Assembly: GCF_012395815.1 (NCBI RefSeq)
Contig: NZ_JAAZQQ010000002.1
Location: forward strand, 682,001-746,000
Source of the DNA: Roseicyclus persicicus
GTDB taxonomy: Bacteria > Pseudomonadota > Alphaproteobacteria > Rhodobacterales > Rhodobacteraceae
Direction: 5' to 3'
DNA length: 64,000 bases
Positions 45,292 through 53,538 of this stretch are shown piece by piece (within the stretch, counting starts at the first letter, position 1; every line of letters starts with the position of its first letter). The notes under the pieces were generated by a model. It was not told the origin of the DNA, ran no database searches, and was given only the letters and a program-made list of their open reading frames with translations. Position numbers and translations under genes: made by a program.

Positions 45292-46170
45292 ATGGCGAGC
45301 TACTTCGTTTCGTCAACTGCGCAGTACAGCTCGTCCACACAGACACTTATTGGTGCATTTGACGACGACGTCATCCTCTCCGACGGCAAGCCGGGCGAGA
45401 CGACCTTTGAGCTGAACGAAGCCCTCGCCCACCCGCAGACCGACGTCCAATACAAGGGAAAGGTCGTCATCGACGGCATCGAATATCCGGTATTCCAGAC
45501 AGGGTTCGGAAACGGCGTGTACCTTATCGCATCGTACAAACCCCTTGCGGAGATGAACTTCCCGGCTTCGCTGACGCTGCCTCTTGCCGATACATCCAGC
45601 TTCACGGTCTGTTTTGCCGCCGGCACCGGCATCGCCACGCCGAACGGCGAGCGCGCGGTCGAGACACTGGCGATCGGCGATGGGATCCTCACGGCGGACG
45701 GCCGGTGCGTCGAGGTGATCTGGATCGGCCGACAGATCGTGCAGAAGATCTTTGCCGGCGACCGGATGATGCCGGTGCGGATCCGGGCCGGGGCCCTCGG
45801 TGAAGGCCTCCCGCATAGCGACCTGACGGTCACCGCCGATCACGCGCTGATCCTCGACGGTCTCGCGATCAACGCAGGGGCGCTGGTAAACGGCAGCAGC
45901 ATCGACTGGGTGCCGCTGGCGGAGTTGCCCGAGCGCGTGACCTATTATCACATCGAGACCGAGGGCCACGACGTCATCCTCGCCAACGGCGCGGCGGCGG
46001 AAACCTACGTGGATTACGTGGGGCGGCAAGCCTTCGAGAACTACGCCGAGTATGTCGCCCTCTACGGCGAGCGGCGGCTCATCACCGAGGCGCCCTGGCC
46101 CCGCATCTCCTCTCCCCGTTTCCTGCCCCCTGCGCTGAAGGCGCGGCTGGGGATTGGCACGGCGGCCTGA
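45292..46170 (+). CDS. Hint domain-containing protein (third tandem copy)
   Basis: A 292-residue protein. Hint starts at VCFAAGTGIATP (Cys107), with LTVTADHALIL for block B, and the common tail PPALKARLGIG at the end. The N-terminal module (1-103: MASYFVSSTAQYSSSTQTLI, DDDVILSDGKPGETTFEL) is unrelated to the two preceding copies and partly resembles in length the one at 8161. I chose the ATG at 45292 with GGGGGAA before it. The three genes run in one direction with 116- and 188-bp gaps. Confidence 0.87.
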   Translation: MASYFVSSTAQYSSSTQTLIGAFDDDVILSDGKPGETTFELNEALAHPQTDVQYKGKVVIDGIEYPVFQTGFGNGVYLIASYKPLAEMNFPASLTLPLADTSSFTVCFAAGTGIATPNGERAVETLAIGDGILTADGRCVEVIWIGRQIVQKIFAGDRMMPVRIRAGALGEGLPHSDLTVTADHALILDGLAINAGALVNGSSIDWVPLAELPERVTYYHIETEGHDVILANGAAAETYVDYVGRQAFENYAEYVALYGERRLITEAPWPRISSPRFLPPALKARLGIGTAA

Positions 46171-46174
46171 GAGG

Positions 46175-46990
46175 TCAGGGCGCGGGCGGGTCCTCGGCGT
46201 AGGCGACCGACACGATCCGCGCCCGTCCCGTCGCCCATTGCCAGAGCTGGCGGGGGGCCTGGTTCAACTCGGCAAGGCCCCGGCGCAGCGCGCGGAGGCG
46301 TTTCTTCCAGCCCTCGGGCCGGATCGCCTTGCCGAGCGGCGCGATGTCGCTTTCGTAGGCCTGCGCGCGCTGGGTCGCCATGGCGGGCACGACGATGGCG
46401 GCGCCCAAGCCCCGGCGGATGGGCGACACCGTGTCGTTGAACAGGAAATGGTCCACCGGCACGCGGAAGCGGCCCTTGTGGGCCAGCGCCAGCCGCGCGC
46501 CCTCGCGCGACAGGATGTAGGCGCCGCCGCCGACGTGGCGCGACCGCATCGGGTGCAGCGCGCGGCCCGTCGGGGTGTGGCCGATCTCGGGCGCAAGCAG
46601 CAGCTTCGAGGCGCCGGCGTTGAACTTCTCCAGCTTCACGGCGTGGCAGCCGGGCGGGATCCACGCATCGTCGGCCAGCACGGCCGCGATGTCGGCGGCC
46701 AGCGTGATGTCGTCCTCGAGGAACAGGGCGTGGGCCGCGTCGGAGGCCAGGAACGCCTCCCAGGCCCGCGTGTGGCTGACCGTGCAGGCGCGGTCGCCTA
46801 GGCCGAGCTGGCCCAAGGGGCCGTGGGTGCGGACGACGGCGGCGATCTCGGGCTCGGGGACGGCCTGCGCGTCGCAGGCGGGCTGGCGGTGAAAGGCGAC
46901 CCCCCGCGCGGCGAGGTGGGCGCCGATCCGCTCAAGCCGGTCGGGGCGGCGGTCGAGGTTGATGACGTAGACAGGGATCGCCTGGGCCAT
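46175..46990 (-). CDS. Glycosyltransferase family 25 protein (1)
   Basis: A 271-residue LPS-type glycosyltransferase. It has the GT25 start IPVYVINLDRRPDRLERIGA, GLGDRACTVSHTRAWEAFLA and the acidic LFLEDDITLA nucleotide-sugar motif. GT25 enzymes often add galactose to cell-surface glycans. The gene is convergent with the third Hint gene (4 bp apart) and divergent from the second GT25 gene at 47108. The start at 46990 is chosen because MAQAIPVYVINL is the family N-terminus. Confidence 0.88.
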   Translation of the reverse strand: MAQAIPVYVINLDRRPDRLERIGAHLAARGVAFHRQPACDAQAVPEPEIAAVVRTHGPLGQLGLGDRACTVSHTRAWEAFLASDAAHALFLEDDITLAADIAAVLADDAWIPPGCHAVKLEKFNAGASKLLLAPEIGHTPTGRALHPMRSRHVGGGAYILSREGARLALAHKGRFRVPVDHFLFNDTVSPIRRGLGAAIVVPAMATQRAQAYESDIAPLGKAIRPEGWKKRLRALRRGLAELNQAPRQLWQWATGRARIVSVAYAEDPPAP

Positions 46991-47107
46991 GGCCGCGCGC
47001 ATCGCATGGGGGCGGCTCCGGTGCAAGGGGCCCGCGCTTGCCACCGGGCCCGCGCGCCAGTAAGGGCAGGGGCCAGTCGCGCCCCAAGCCCGGACCCCGT
47101 TGCGCCC

Positions 47108-47860
47108 ATGTGGCCCTCCTACGTCATCAACCTTGCCGACAACACGCACCGGATGGCCCGCAGCGCCGCCGCGCTGGACGCGGCGGGCGTGCCGTGGCAC
47201 CGGATCGAGGGCGTGCTGGGCCGCGCCCTGCCGGCCGACGAGGTCGCGCGGGTCTACGACGCGGGGCGCAACGCGCGCGAGGGCAAGCACGCGCTCATCC
47301 TGCCCGAGATCGGCTGCTACCTGAGCCACATCCGCGCCTGGGAGGCCATCGCCGCCGGCGACGCGACCGGCGGTTTCGTCTTCGAGGACGACTTCGCCGC
47401 CGACGACACGCTGGCCGCCAAGCTGGCGCTCCTGTCCGAACCGCAGGGCATGTGGGACATGGTCAAGCTCTTCTCCTTCGACCCCGCCCCGCGGCTGGTG
47501 GCCGAGGCGCCGCTGGGCGACTGGCGCATCGGCATCCCCTACCGGGTGCCGACCTGCCTGATCGGCTACGGCATCACGCGGGAGGCCGCGGCGCGGCTGG
47601 CGGCCCGCGCGATCCCCTTCTTTCGCCCCGTGGACGAGGACCAGAAATTCGTCTGGGAAACGGGCCTGCGGGTGGCGCTGGTGCTGCCGCCGCCCGTGAC
47701 GGTGGGCGACCAGGAGGCGCAGACCGGCACCATCGGTTCGGTGCGCCGCGCGACGCGGTCGGGGCGGACGGCGCTGGGGCAGGCGCTGCACAACCTGCGC
47801 TACCAGTGGGACTACACGCGGCGGCTGAGGCGCCACCGCCGGCAGGAGCGGCAAGGATGA
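47108..47860 (+). CDS. Glycosyltransferase family 25 protein (2)
   Basis: A 250-residue GT25 protein: MWPSYVINLADNTHRMARSA, LPEIGCYLSHIRAWEAIAAG and GFVFEDDFAADD. The C-terminus is basic (RRLRRHRRQERQG), perhaps for membrane contact. It overlaps the following GT4 gene by 4 bp, the first of a three-gene unit (GT25, GT4, GT25) that probably builds or decorates one surface glycan. Confidence 0.87.
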   Translation: MWPSYVINLADNTHRMARSAAALDAAGVPWHRIEGVLGRALPADEVARVYDAGRNAREGKHALILPEIGCYLSHIRAWEAIAAGDATGGFVFEDDFAADDTLAAKLALLSEPQGMWDMVKLFSFDPAPRLVAEAPLGDWRIGIPYRVPTCLIGYGITREAAARLAARAIPFFRPVDEDQKFVWETGLRVALVLPPPVTVGDQEAQTGTIGSVRRATRSGRTALGQALHNLRYQWDYTRRLRRHRRQERQG

Positions 47861-48888
47861 CGGGCAAGAAGATCCTGCACATGCATTTCGGCAAGGAGGG
47901 CGGCGCGGAGCGGTTCTTCGTCAACCTCGTGCACGCCTTCGGCGAGGCGGGGATGGAGCAGCGCTTCATCACCCGGCCCGGGCGGCTCTGGCGCGACGAG
48001 ATCGCGGACCTCGGGCCGATCATCGAGAACCACTACCGCCGCCTCGACCCCAGCAGCCTGTGGCTGACCTGGCGGGTGCGCCGGATGGTGCGGGACTGGC
48101 GGCCCGACGTGATCATGGCGTGGATGTCGCGGTCCTCGCGGCTGATCCCCGACTGGCCGGGGGCGGTGAAGCTGACGCGGCTGGGGGATTATCCCCGCCA
48201 CCTCAGGCACTTCCGCCACAACGACGTGATCGTGGCGAACACGCCGGGCATCGCGGAACGCTGCCGCGAGCTGGGCTGGACCAGGCCCCTGCATGTCGTG
48301 TCGAACTTTGCCCGGCAGGTGGAGGTCCGGCCGGTGGCCCGCGCCGATCACGGCACGCCCGAGGACGCCTTCGTCATCGCGGGGTCGGGGCGCTTCGTCG
48401 GGCGCAAGGGGTTCGACACGCTGGTGCGCGCGGCCGCCGCGGTGCCGGGGGCGTGGCTGTGGCTGGCCGGCGCGGGCGAGCGGGAGGCCGAGCTCAAGGC
48501 GCTGGCGGCCGATCTGGGCATCCTGCCGCGCACGCGGTTCTTCGGCTGGGTGGACGAGCCGATGCACTACGTCGCGGCGGCGGATGTCTATGTCATGCCG
48601 TCCCGGCACGAGCCGCTCGGCAACGTGATCCTCGAGGCGTGGCACGCGCGTGTGCCCGTCGTCTCGACCCGGTCCGAGGGGCCGAGCTGGTTCGCCACCG
48701 ACGGTCAGGACGCGCTGATGGTCGACATCGACGACGTGACGGCCATGGCCGCGGCCATCGCGCGGGTCCGCGAGGAGCCGGGTCTGGCGCAGCGGCTGGT
48801 CGCCGGCGGGGCGGCGACGCTGGAGGCGAAGTTCACCAGGGCGCGGGTGATCGAGCATTACATGGACCTGTTCGACGGAAAGCTGTGA
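47857..48888 (+). CDS. Glycosyltransferase family 4 protein
   Basis: A 343-residue GT-B enzyme. The N-terminal half is GKKILHMHFGKEGGAERFFV; the C-terminal donor domain has GSGRFVGRKGFDTLVRAAAA, LAGAGEREAELKALAADLG, FFGWVDEPMHYVAAADVYVM and the E-x7-E motif in SRHEPLGNVILEAW. Substrates unknown. ATGA overlap with the GT25 gene before it; the next GT25 gene begins after a 1-bp gap. Confidence 0.92.
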   Translation: MTGKKILHMHFGKEGGAERFFVNLVHAFGEAGMEQRFITRPGRLWRDEIADLGPIIENHYRRLDPSSLWLTWRVRRMVRDWRPDVIMAWMSRSSRLIPDWPGAVKLTRLGDYPRHLRHFRHNDVIVANTPGIAERCRELGWTRPLHVVSNFARQVEVRPVARADHGTPEDAFVIAGSGRFVGRKGFDTLVRAAAAVPGAWLWLAGAGEREAELKALAADLGILPRTRFFGWVDEPMHYVAAADVYVMPSRHEPLGNVILEAWHARVPVVSTRSEGPSWFATDGQDALMVDIDDVTAMAAAIARVREEPGLAQRLVAGGAATLEAKFTRARVIEHYMDLFDGKL

Positions 48889-48889
48889 C

Positions 48890-49684
48890 ATGCGCGCGCT
48901 GGTCATCAACATGGGCGTGGCGACCGAGCGCATGGGGGTCATGGCGGCGCAGCTCGACGCGCTGGGGATCGCGTGGGAGCGGCTGGAGGCGGTGACGCCC
49001 GCGACGCTGGAGCCGCCCGAGGGCGACCCGGTCTGGCACCGCTGGCAGCGGCCGATGCGGGTGACCGAGATGGCGCTCTGTGCCTCGCATGTCGCGGCCT
49101 GGCGGCGGGTGATCGCGCTGGACGCGCCCTGCCTGGTGCTGGAGGACGACGCCGTCCTCTCGACGCGCCTGCCGGCGCTGCTCGAGGCGGTGGCGGGGCT
49201 GGCGGAGGTCGAGCACCTGAGCCTCGAGACGCGGGGGCGCAGGAAGCTGGTGGCCCGGGCGCCCCATCTGGCCGCGCCGATCCGGCGGCTGTGGCAGGAC
49301 CGGACCGGCTCGGCGGCCTACGTCGTGCGGCCCGAGGGGGCGCGGAAGCTGATCGCCGCCGCCGCCCGCGCGGGCGCGCCGTCGGATGCGCTGATTTCCT
49401 CGGCCCCGGGCCTGCGCAGCTGGCAGGCCGACCCGGCGCTGGCGGTGCAGCTCGATATCTGCGGCCGCTACGGTGTGCCCCAGGCGATCCCGACCAAGTC
49501 CCTGATCGACGCGGTGGCCAAGCCGCCGGTTGCGGCGCTGACGCCCGCCGTGCGGCGGGCCTACCGGGCGCGGCGGATCGCGGCGCAGCTGGCGATGGGG
49601 GGGCGGCTGGTCCGCCACGCGCTGGACGGGACGCGGCGCGAGGTGCAGCCCGAGGGGCCGTGGGTCGACCTCAGCGCCCGTTGA
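48890..49684 (+). CDS. Glycosyltransferase family 25-like protein (3)
   Basis: A 264-residue protein with the GT25 layout: MRALVINMGVATERMGVMAA, EMALCASHVAAWRRVIALDA and PCLVLEDDAVLSTRLPALLE. SAAYVVRPEGARKLIAAAAR is the fold's C-terminal helix. It begins next to the GT4 stop and converges with the tyrosine-phosphatase gene, with a 14-bp overlap of coding ends. Confidence 0.85.
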   Translation: MRALVINMGVATERMGVMAAQLDALGIAWERLEAVTPATLEPPEGDPVWHRWQRPMRVTEMALCASHVAAWRRVIALDAPCLVLEDDAVLSTRLPALLEAVAGLAEVEHLSLETRGRRKLVARAPHLAAPIRRLWQDRTGSAAYVVRPEGARKLIAAAARAGAPSDALISSAPGLRSWQADPALAVQLDICGRYGVPQAIPTKSLIDAVAKPPVAALTPAVRRAYRARRIAAQLAMGGRLVRHALDGTRREVQPEGPWVDLSAR

Positions 49685-50300
49685 ACGCGGCGGGGTCGTA
49701 GCGGGTGGCGACCCAGTCCTCGAAGTCGATGCCGGTGGCGGCGCGGTCGGCGGCGTAGGCGTCGAGCATCCGGTGCACGACCCCGGCCTTGCCGAAGGAG
49801 AAATGCGCGTATCTCCAGCTGAGCGCGCGGCGGGCCTCCTCCAGCGGCTGGCCCTTGATGACATGCAGGTAGAGCGTGACGGCAAGCCCGGTGCGGTCGG
49901 CGCCCGACTTGCAGTGCACCAGCATCGGCTTGGGCATCTCGCGCAGGAGGCGGACCAGCTCCAGCAGGGTCGCGGGCGGCGGCACGTAGACGGTGCGCAG
50001 GCGGACGGCGCGCAGCTCCAGCCCCAGGCGCTCGCAGGCGTCGCGCTCGAGCAGGTTCGGCGTGTTGTCGTCCTCGCCGCGCAGCGTCAGCACCGACCGG
50101 ATGCCCAGCGCCTTGTAGCGGGCGAGGCGGCGGTAGCCGGGGTGGTTGCCGCGGTAGAGGTCGGCATCGACCCGGTAGAAGTTCGGCAGCAGCACCCGGA
50201 GCCACGCGTGGTCGCGCACCCAGTAGCGGTAGAACACCCGCCAGGGGGTCATGCGGTGCGTGTCGACGTCAGATGCGCCCAACTTGGCCTGTTTCGTCAC
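49671..50300 (-). CDS. Tyrosine/dual-specificity phosphatase-like protein
   Basis: A 209-residue protein with the P-loop VHCKSGADRTGLAV (Cys130, Arg136), plus YRVDADLYRGNHPGYRRLAR and LTLRGEDDNT. It resembles bacterial DSP-like phosphatases; some act on polysaccharide-linked kinases or on phosphoinositides. Two starts are possible: GTG at 50300 and ATG at 50252; neither has a good ribosome site. Its location among glycan genes suggests envelope regulation (inference). Confidence 0.82.
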   Translation of the reverse strand: MTKQAKLGASDVDTHRMTPWRVFYRYWVRDHAWLRVLLPNFYRVDADLYRGNHPGYRRLARYKALGIRSVLTLRGEDDNTPNLLERDACERLGLELRAVRLRTVYVPPPATLLELVRLLREMPKPMLVHCKSGADRTGLAVTLYLHVIKGQPLEEARRALSWRYAHFSFGKAGVVHRMLDAYAADRAATGIDFEDWVATRYDPAAFNGR

Positions 50301-50419
50301 GCCGATGCCCCAGTCACTCCGATCCGGGCCTGCTAGCACGGACCGGCGCCGCGGGACAAGCGCGCCCCCGCCGCGGTCCGGCGACGGACCCCTGCGGCAT
50401 TCCCGGCCGGCGCACGCCC

Positions 50420-51148
50420 CTAGAGGTTGCCCGAGGCGTAGAGCCGCGCCAGCATCCGCCCCGCCGCCCGCTGCAACAGGGTGCCGGCGATCTCCGGCGC
50501 AGCCTCTGCGGCGGACGCCGGGTAGCCGAGGGCCCGGAAATCGGCCCCGTAGCGCGCCTCGATCAGCGCGATGTCGGACGACGCCAGGCGGATCGCCGGC
50601 TGCGTCGATTTCTTGAGAACCGGGATATCCGTGGGCACGCGCGCGCCGGTTTCGTGCCCGATCCAGTCGAACACGGCACCCAGCCCCTGTTCGAGCGGGA
50701 ACACCCGGAAGCTGTCGTCGAAGAACTCGACCTGGGGGCGGAAATGGTTGTCCATGTAGCTGGGGTCGTGCCGCGCGGCGGCCAGCGACATCCGCAGCCA
50801 GGCCGGGAACCCGAACCGCGTGATCCGCCGGCGCGCGCGGCTGCGCTGGGCCTGATACTTGAACTCGCTCTGCAGCCGCGCGACGGGATCGCGGCACACG
50901 GCGAACCGCAGGGCGGGCAGCGCGGGCCCGAGCCGGTCCTGCGCCTCGCGCCAGGTCATGTGCTGCGGCGACGACCGGCGATCGGGGTCGCGCCAGCCGC
51001 CCCCGCGCCGCCAGTACCGCGTCCAGGTGTCGTCGTGCAGGTCGACCTCGGACGCCAGTGCGCCGAGGGCGGCATGGATGCTCGACCCCGCCGTCTTGGG
51101 GATGTGCGAGAACCAGACGCGGTGACCGTTGATCACGTAGACGGGCAT
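50420..51148 (-). CDS. Sulfotransferase family 2 domain protein
   Basis: A 242-residue protein with the PAPS 5'-phosphosulfate loop WFSHIPKTAGSSIHAAL and the 3'-phosphate region FAVCRDPVARLQSEFKYQ. Members sulfate carbohydrates or other small acceptors, here perhaps the glycan made by the neighbouring glycosyltransferases (inference). It follows the unassigned gene at 51231-52175 by 82 bp on the same strand. Confidence 0.85.
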   Translation of the reverse strand: MPVYVINGHRVWFSHIPKTAGSSIHAALGALASEVDLHDDTWTRYWRRGGGWRDPDRRSSPQHMTWREAQDRLGPALPALRFAVCRDPVARLQSEFKYQAQRSRARRRITRFGFPAWLRMSLAAARHDPSYMDNHFRPQVEFFDDSFRVFPLEQGLGAVFDWIGHETGARVPTDIPVLKKSTQPAIRLASSDIALIEARYGADFRALGYPASAAEAAPEIAGTLLQRAAGRMLARLYASGNL

Positions 51149-51230
51149 GGCAGGCTCCTCGCGGGGGACGTCCGCGCGCCGCTTTGCCAACGCTGCCCGG
51201 GCAAGGCAAGGGCGCGGCGCGGCGCGCGGG

Positions 51231-52175
51231 TCACAGGACCGACCCCAGCGCGCGTTCGAAGTCCGCGGCGGTGCGCTCGGGCGTGGTGCGCGCGCGCAGC
51301 TGGCGCATCCGGTCCTCGGCCTCGCGCCAGGTGGGGCCCCCGAACCCCGAGGCGGCGTCGTCGAGCATCCCGGAGATGGTGTCGGCATCGCCGCGGTTCA
51401 CCAGGTAGGGGTAGTCATGCCCCAGCAGGTCTTCGGCATCGTGGCTATGCCGGTTGATCAGGATCGGCGCGCCACAGACGGCGGCCGTCACCGCCTTGGT
51501 CAGGGGCTTGATCACGTCGTCGGACCGCGCCTGCGCCTCGGGTCGCACGGCGAAATGGAAGTTCGCGGTGCCGAACAGCTGCAGGTTCCGCGCCATGCCG
51601 TCCGAGAAGCCCACGTCATGCACGGCGACGCGATCCGCCAGGTCACCGGGCAGGTGGGCGTTGTCCGGATTGCCGAAATAGGCGGCCCGCAACCGGTCGC
51701 GCGGGGGCGGGGTCGCGGCGGACAACCGCAGATCGGGCTGGTGCAGGACAAGCCCGACCTTGGCCGACGTCCTGCCCCAGGCGCGCAACAAGGCCGTCAG
51801 GGCCTTGGCCTGGGCTTGGGAACTGGCGATGTGCAGATCGACATGGGCGCGCGGCGTGGCCGAGATTGGCCGGTCGATGGGGTCGTGCAGGATCGCCAGG
51901 CTTCGGTCATGCAGAGTGCTGAGCGCTGCCGGGGACAGCCGGTCGATGCTGTCCTTGATGAACACGAAGATCGCGGCCCGCGGGCGTGTCCTGACCCAGG
52001 CGACGCGCATCGCCTCGAGAACGAGATTGCGAAGCGGCAGCATCCCGTAAGAAAAACGGCCGCTGCCATGCGCGCGCAGTATGTCGCAAAGCTGGAACCC
52101 CCGCATCAGGGTCGAACCGAGGTATGTGGCGCTACGACGGTAGACGAAGAAGACCGGTACTGGCCGCTTTTGCAT
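51231..52175 (-). CDS. Uncharacterised protein, possibly glycosyltransferase-like
   Basis: A 314-residue protein without a confident family. FFVYRRSATYLGSTLMRGFQ at the N-terminus, RLRAAYFGNPDNAHLPGDLA in the middle and VTAAVCGAPILINRHSHDAE late in the chain recall GT-B enzymes: a donor-site-like 'capture by name' stretch but no E-x7-E. MQKRPVP is taken as the start; an upstream in-frame ATG (52235) has no ribosome site. It heads a minus-strand unit with the sulfotransferase. Confidence 0.6.
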   Translation of the reverse strand: MQKRPVPVFFVYRRSATYLGSTLMRGFQLCDILRAHGSGRFSYGMLPLRNLVLEAMRVAWVRTRPRAAIFVFIKDSIDRLSPAALSTLHDRSLAILHDPIDRPISATPRAHVDLHIASSQAQAKALTALLRAWGRTSAKVGLVLHQPDLRLSAATPPPRDRLRAAYFGNPDNAHLPGDLADRVAVHDVGFSDGMARNLQLFGTANFHFAVRPEAQARSDDVIKPLTKAVTAAVCGAPILINRHSHDAEDLLGHDYPYLVNRGDADTISGMLDDAASGFGGPTWREAEDRMRQLRARTTPERTAADFERALGSVL

Positions 52176-52276
52176 CGCTGCTCGATTCTTGTAGAATTTT
52201 CGGACACCCTTGCCGGTGTTGGCCGGATTTCGCAACCCGCACCGGCAAGAAGCCGCTGGTGGAGCCCGGTCCGACC

Positions 52277-52726
52277 ATGAAACACTTCCCCGACCTGCCC
52301 CCGGTCTGGCTGCTGCTCGGGCTTGTCCTTGCCTGGGTGCTGGCGACCTGGCTGCCGCTGGTGCGGCTGTTCGGGCCGGCCTGGCAGGCGGCGGGCGTGC
52401 TGCTGGCGCTCGCCGGCACCGGCCTGATCCTGTGGGCAGCCTGGTGGTTCTGGCGCAAGCGCACCACGATCGAGCCGCACCACGAGCCCGGGCGCCTGAT
52501 CGTCGAGGGGCCCTACCGTTTCAGCCGCAACCCGATCTACCTCGGGATGCTCGCGATCCTGACCGGCGCCGTCCTTTGGCACGGGGCGCTGAGCGGGCTG
52601 CCCTTGCCCTTCGCCTTCGCCGCCATCCTGACCCGCCGCTTCATCGCGCCCGAGGAGGCCGCGCTGCGGCGCGCCTTCGGGGCCGAGGCGCATGACTATC
52701 TCGACCGCACGCGGCGTTGGCTGTAA
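52277..52726 (+). CDS. Isoprenylcysteine carboxyl methyltransferase-like membrane protein
   Basis: A 149-residue protein with about four hydrophobic segments and the ICMT C-terminal signature GPYRFSRNPIYLGMLAILTG followed by RFIAPEEAALRRAFGAEAHD. Bacterial members methylate membrane-associated small molecules; substrate unknown. No gene neighbour shows its role. Confidence 0.85.
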   Translation: MKHFPDLPPVWLLLGLVLAWVLATWLPLVRLFGPAWQAAGVLLALAGTGLILWAAWWFWRKRTTIEPHHEPGRLIVEGPYRFSRNPIYLGMLAILTGAVLWHGALSGLPLPFAFAAILTRRFIAPEEAALRRAFGAEAHDYLDRTRRWL

Positions 52727-52814
52727 CGCGGTCTCGCAAAGGCTTGATTGGCGGCGGGCGCGGGGAGCGACTACCTCTGGGCGAGACTTGGGGATGACGG
52801 AAACGGGGGTCGCG

Positions 52815-53531
52815 ATGCGATCGACAGCCGCGGGATGGATCTGGGCGGGGCTTGTGGCCCTGTCGGCGGCGGGTGCCGCCGCGCAGGACGGCGAGGCGCC
52901 AGTGGTTGTGGAGCTGTTCACCTCGCAGGGCTGCGCGTCCTGCCCGCCGGCGGATGCGCTGCTGGGCGAGCTGTCCGCGCGGGACGACGTGATCGCGCTG
53001 GCGCTGCATGTCGACTACTGGGATTACATCGGCTGGCGCGACACCTTCGCCCGGCCGGAATTCACCGCGCGCCAGCACGGCTACGGCCACGCGGCGGGCT
53101 CCACGGTGGTCTACACGCCGCAGATGATCGTCGGCGGGCAGGACCACGTCGTCGGCACCCGGGCGATGGCGGTGGCCGACCTGATCCAGGCCCACCGCGC
53201 CCAGCCCGACCCCGTGGTCATCGCGGTCACGCCCGAGGCGGGCGGCTACGCCGTCGAGGCCCAGGCGCGCATGGACCCGCCGCGGCCGCGCATGGTGGTG
53301 CAGCTGGTCACCTACATCCCGCACGAGGAGGTGCCGATCGACCGCGGCGAGCGCGCGGGCACGGTGGGCGATCATTACAACGTCGTCACCTCGTGGCAGG
53401 TGGTGGCCGAGTGGGACGGCGCGGCGCCCTTCGTCGCGCGGATCACGCCGCAGGACGCGGCGGTGCCCCATGTGCTGATCGTGCAGCAGGCGGGCTACGG
53501 GCCGATCCTGGGCGCGGCGCGGCTCGACTGA
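52815..53531 (+). CDS. DUF1223 secreted thioredoxin-like protein
   Basis: A 238-residue protein with a signal peptide (WIWAGLVALSAAGAAAQ). The start of the mature part, VVVELFTSQGCASCPPADAL, is the DUF1223 hallmark with its CxxC pair; HVDYWDYIGWRDTFARPEFT and YTPQMIVGGQ follow. The fold is thioredoxin-like, with an unknown partner. Start at 52815 has GGGGGT before it; another ATG 21 bp earlier is in frame. Confidence 0.88.
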   Translation: MRSTAAGWIWAGLVALSAAGAAAQDGEAPVVVELFTSQGCASCPPADALLGELSARDDVIALALHVDYWDYIGWRDTFARPEFTARQHGYGHAAGSTVVYTPQMIVGGQDHVVGTRAMAVADLIQAHRAQPDPVVIAVTPEAGGYAVEAQARMDPPRPRMVVQLVTYIPHEEVPIDRGERAGTVGDHYNVVTSWQVVAEWDGAAPFVARITPQDAAVPHVLIVQQAGYGPILGAARLD

Positions 53532-53538
53532 GGGCGGC

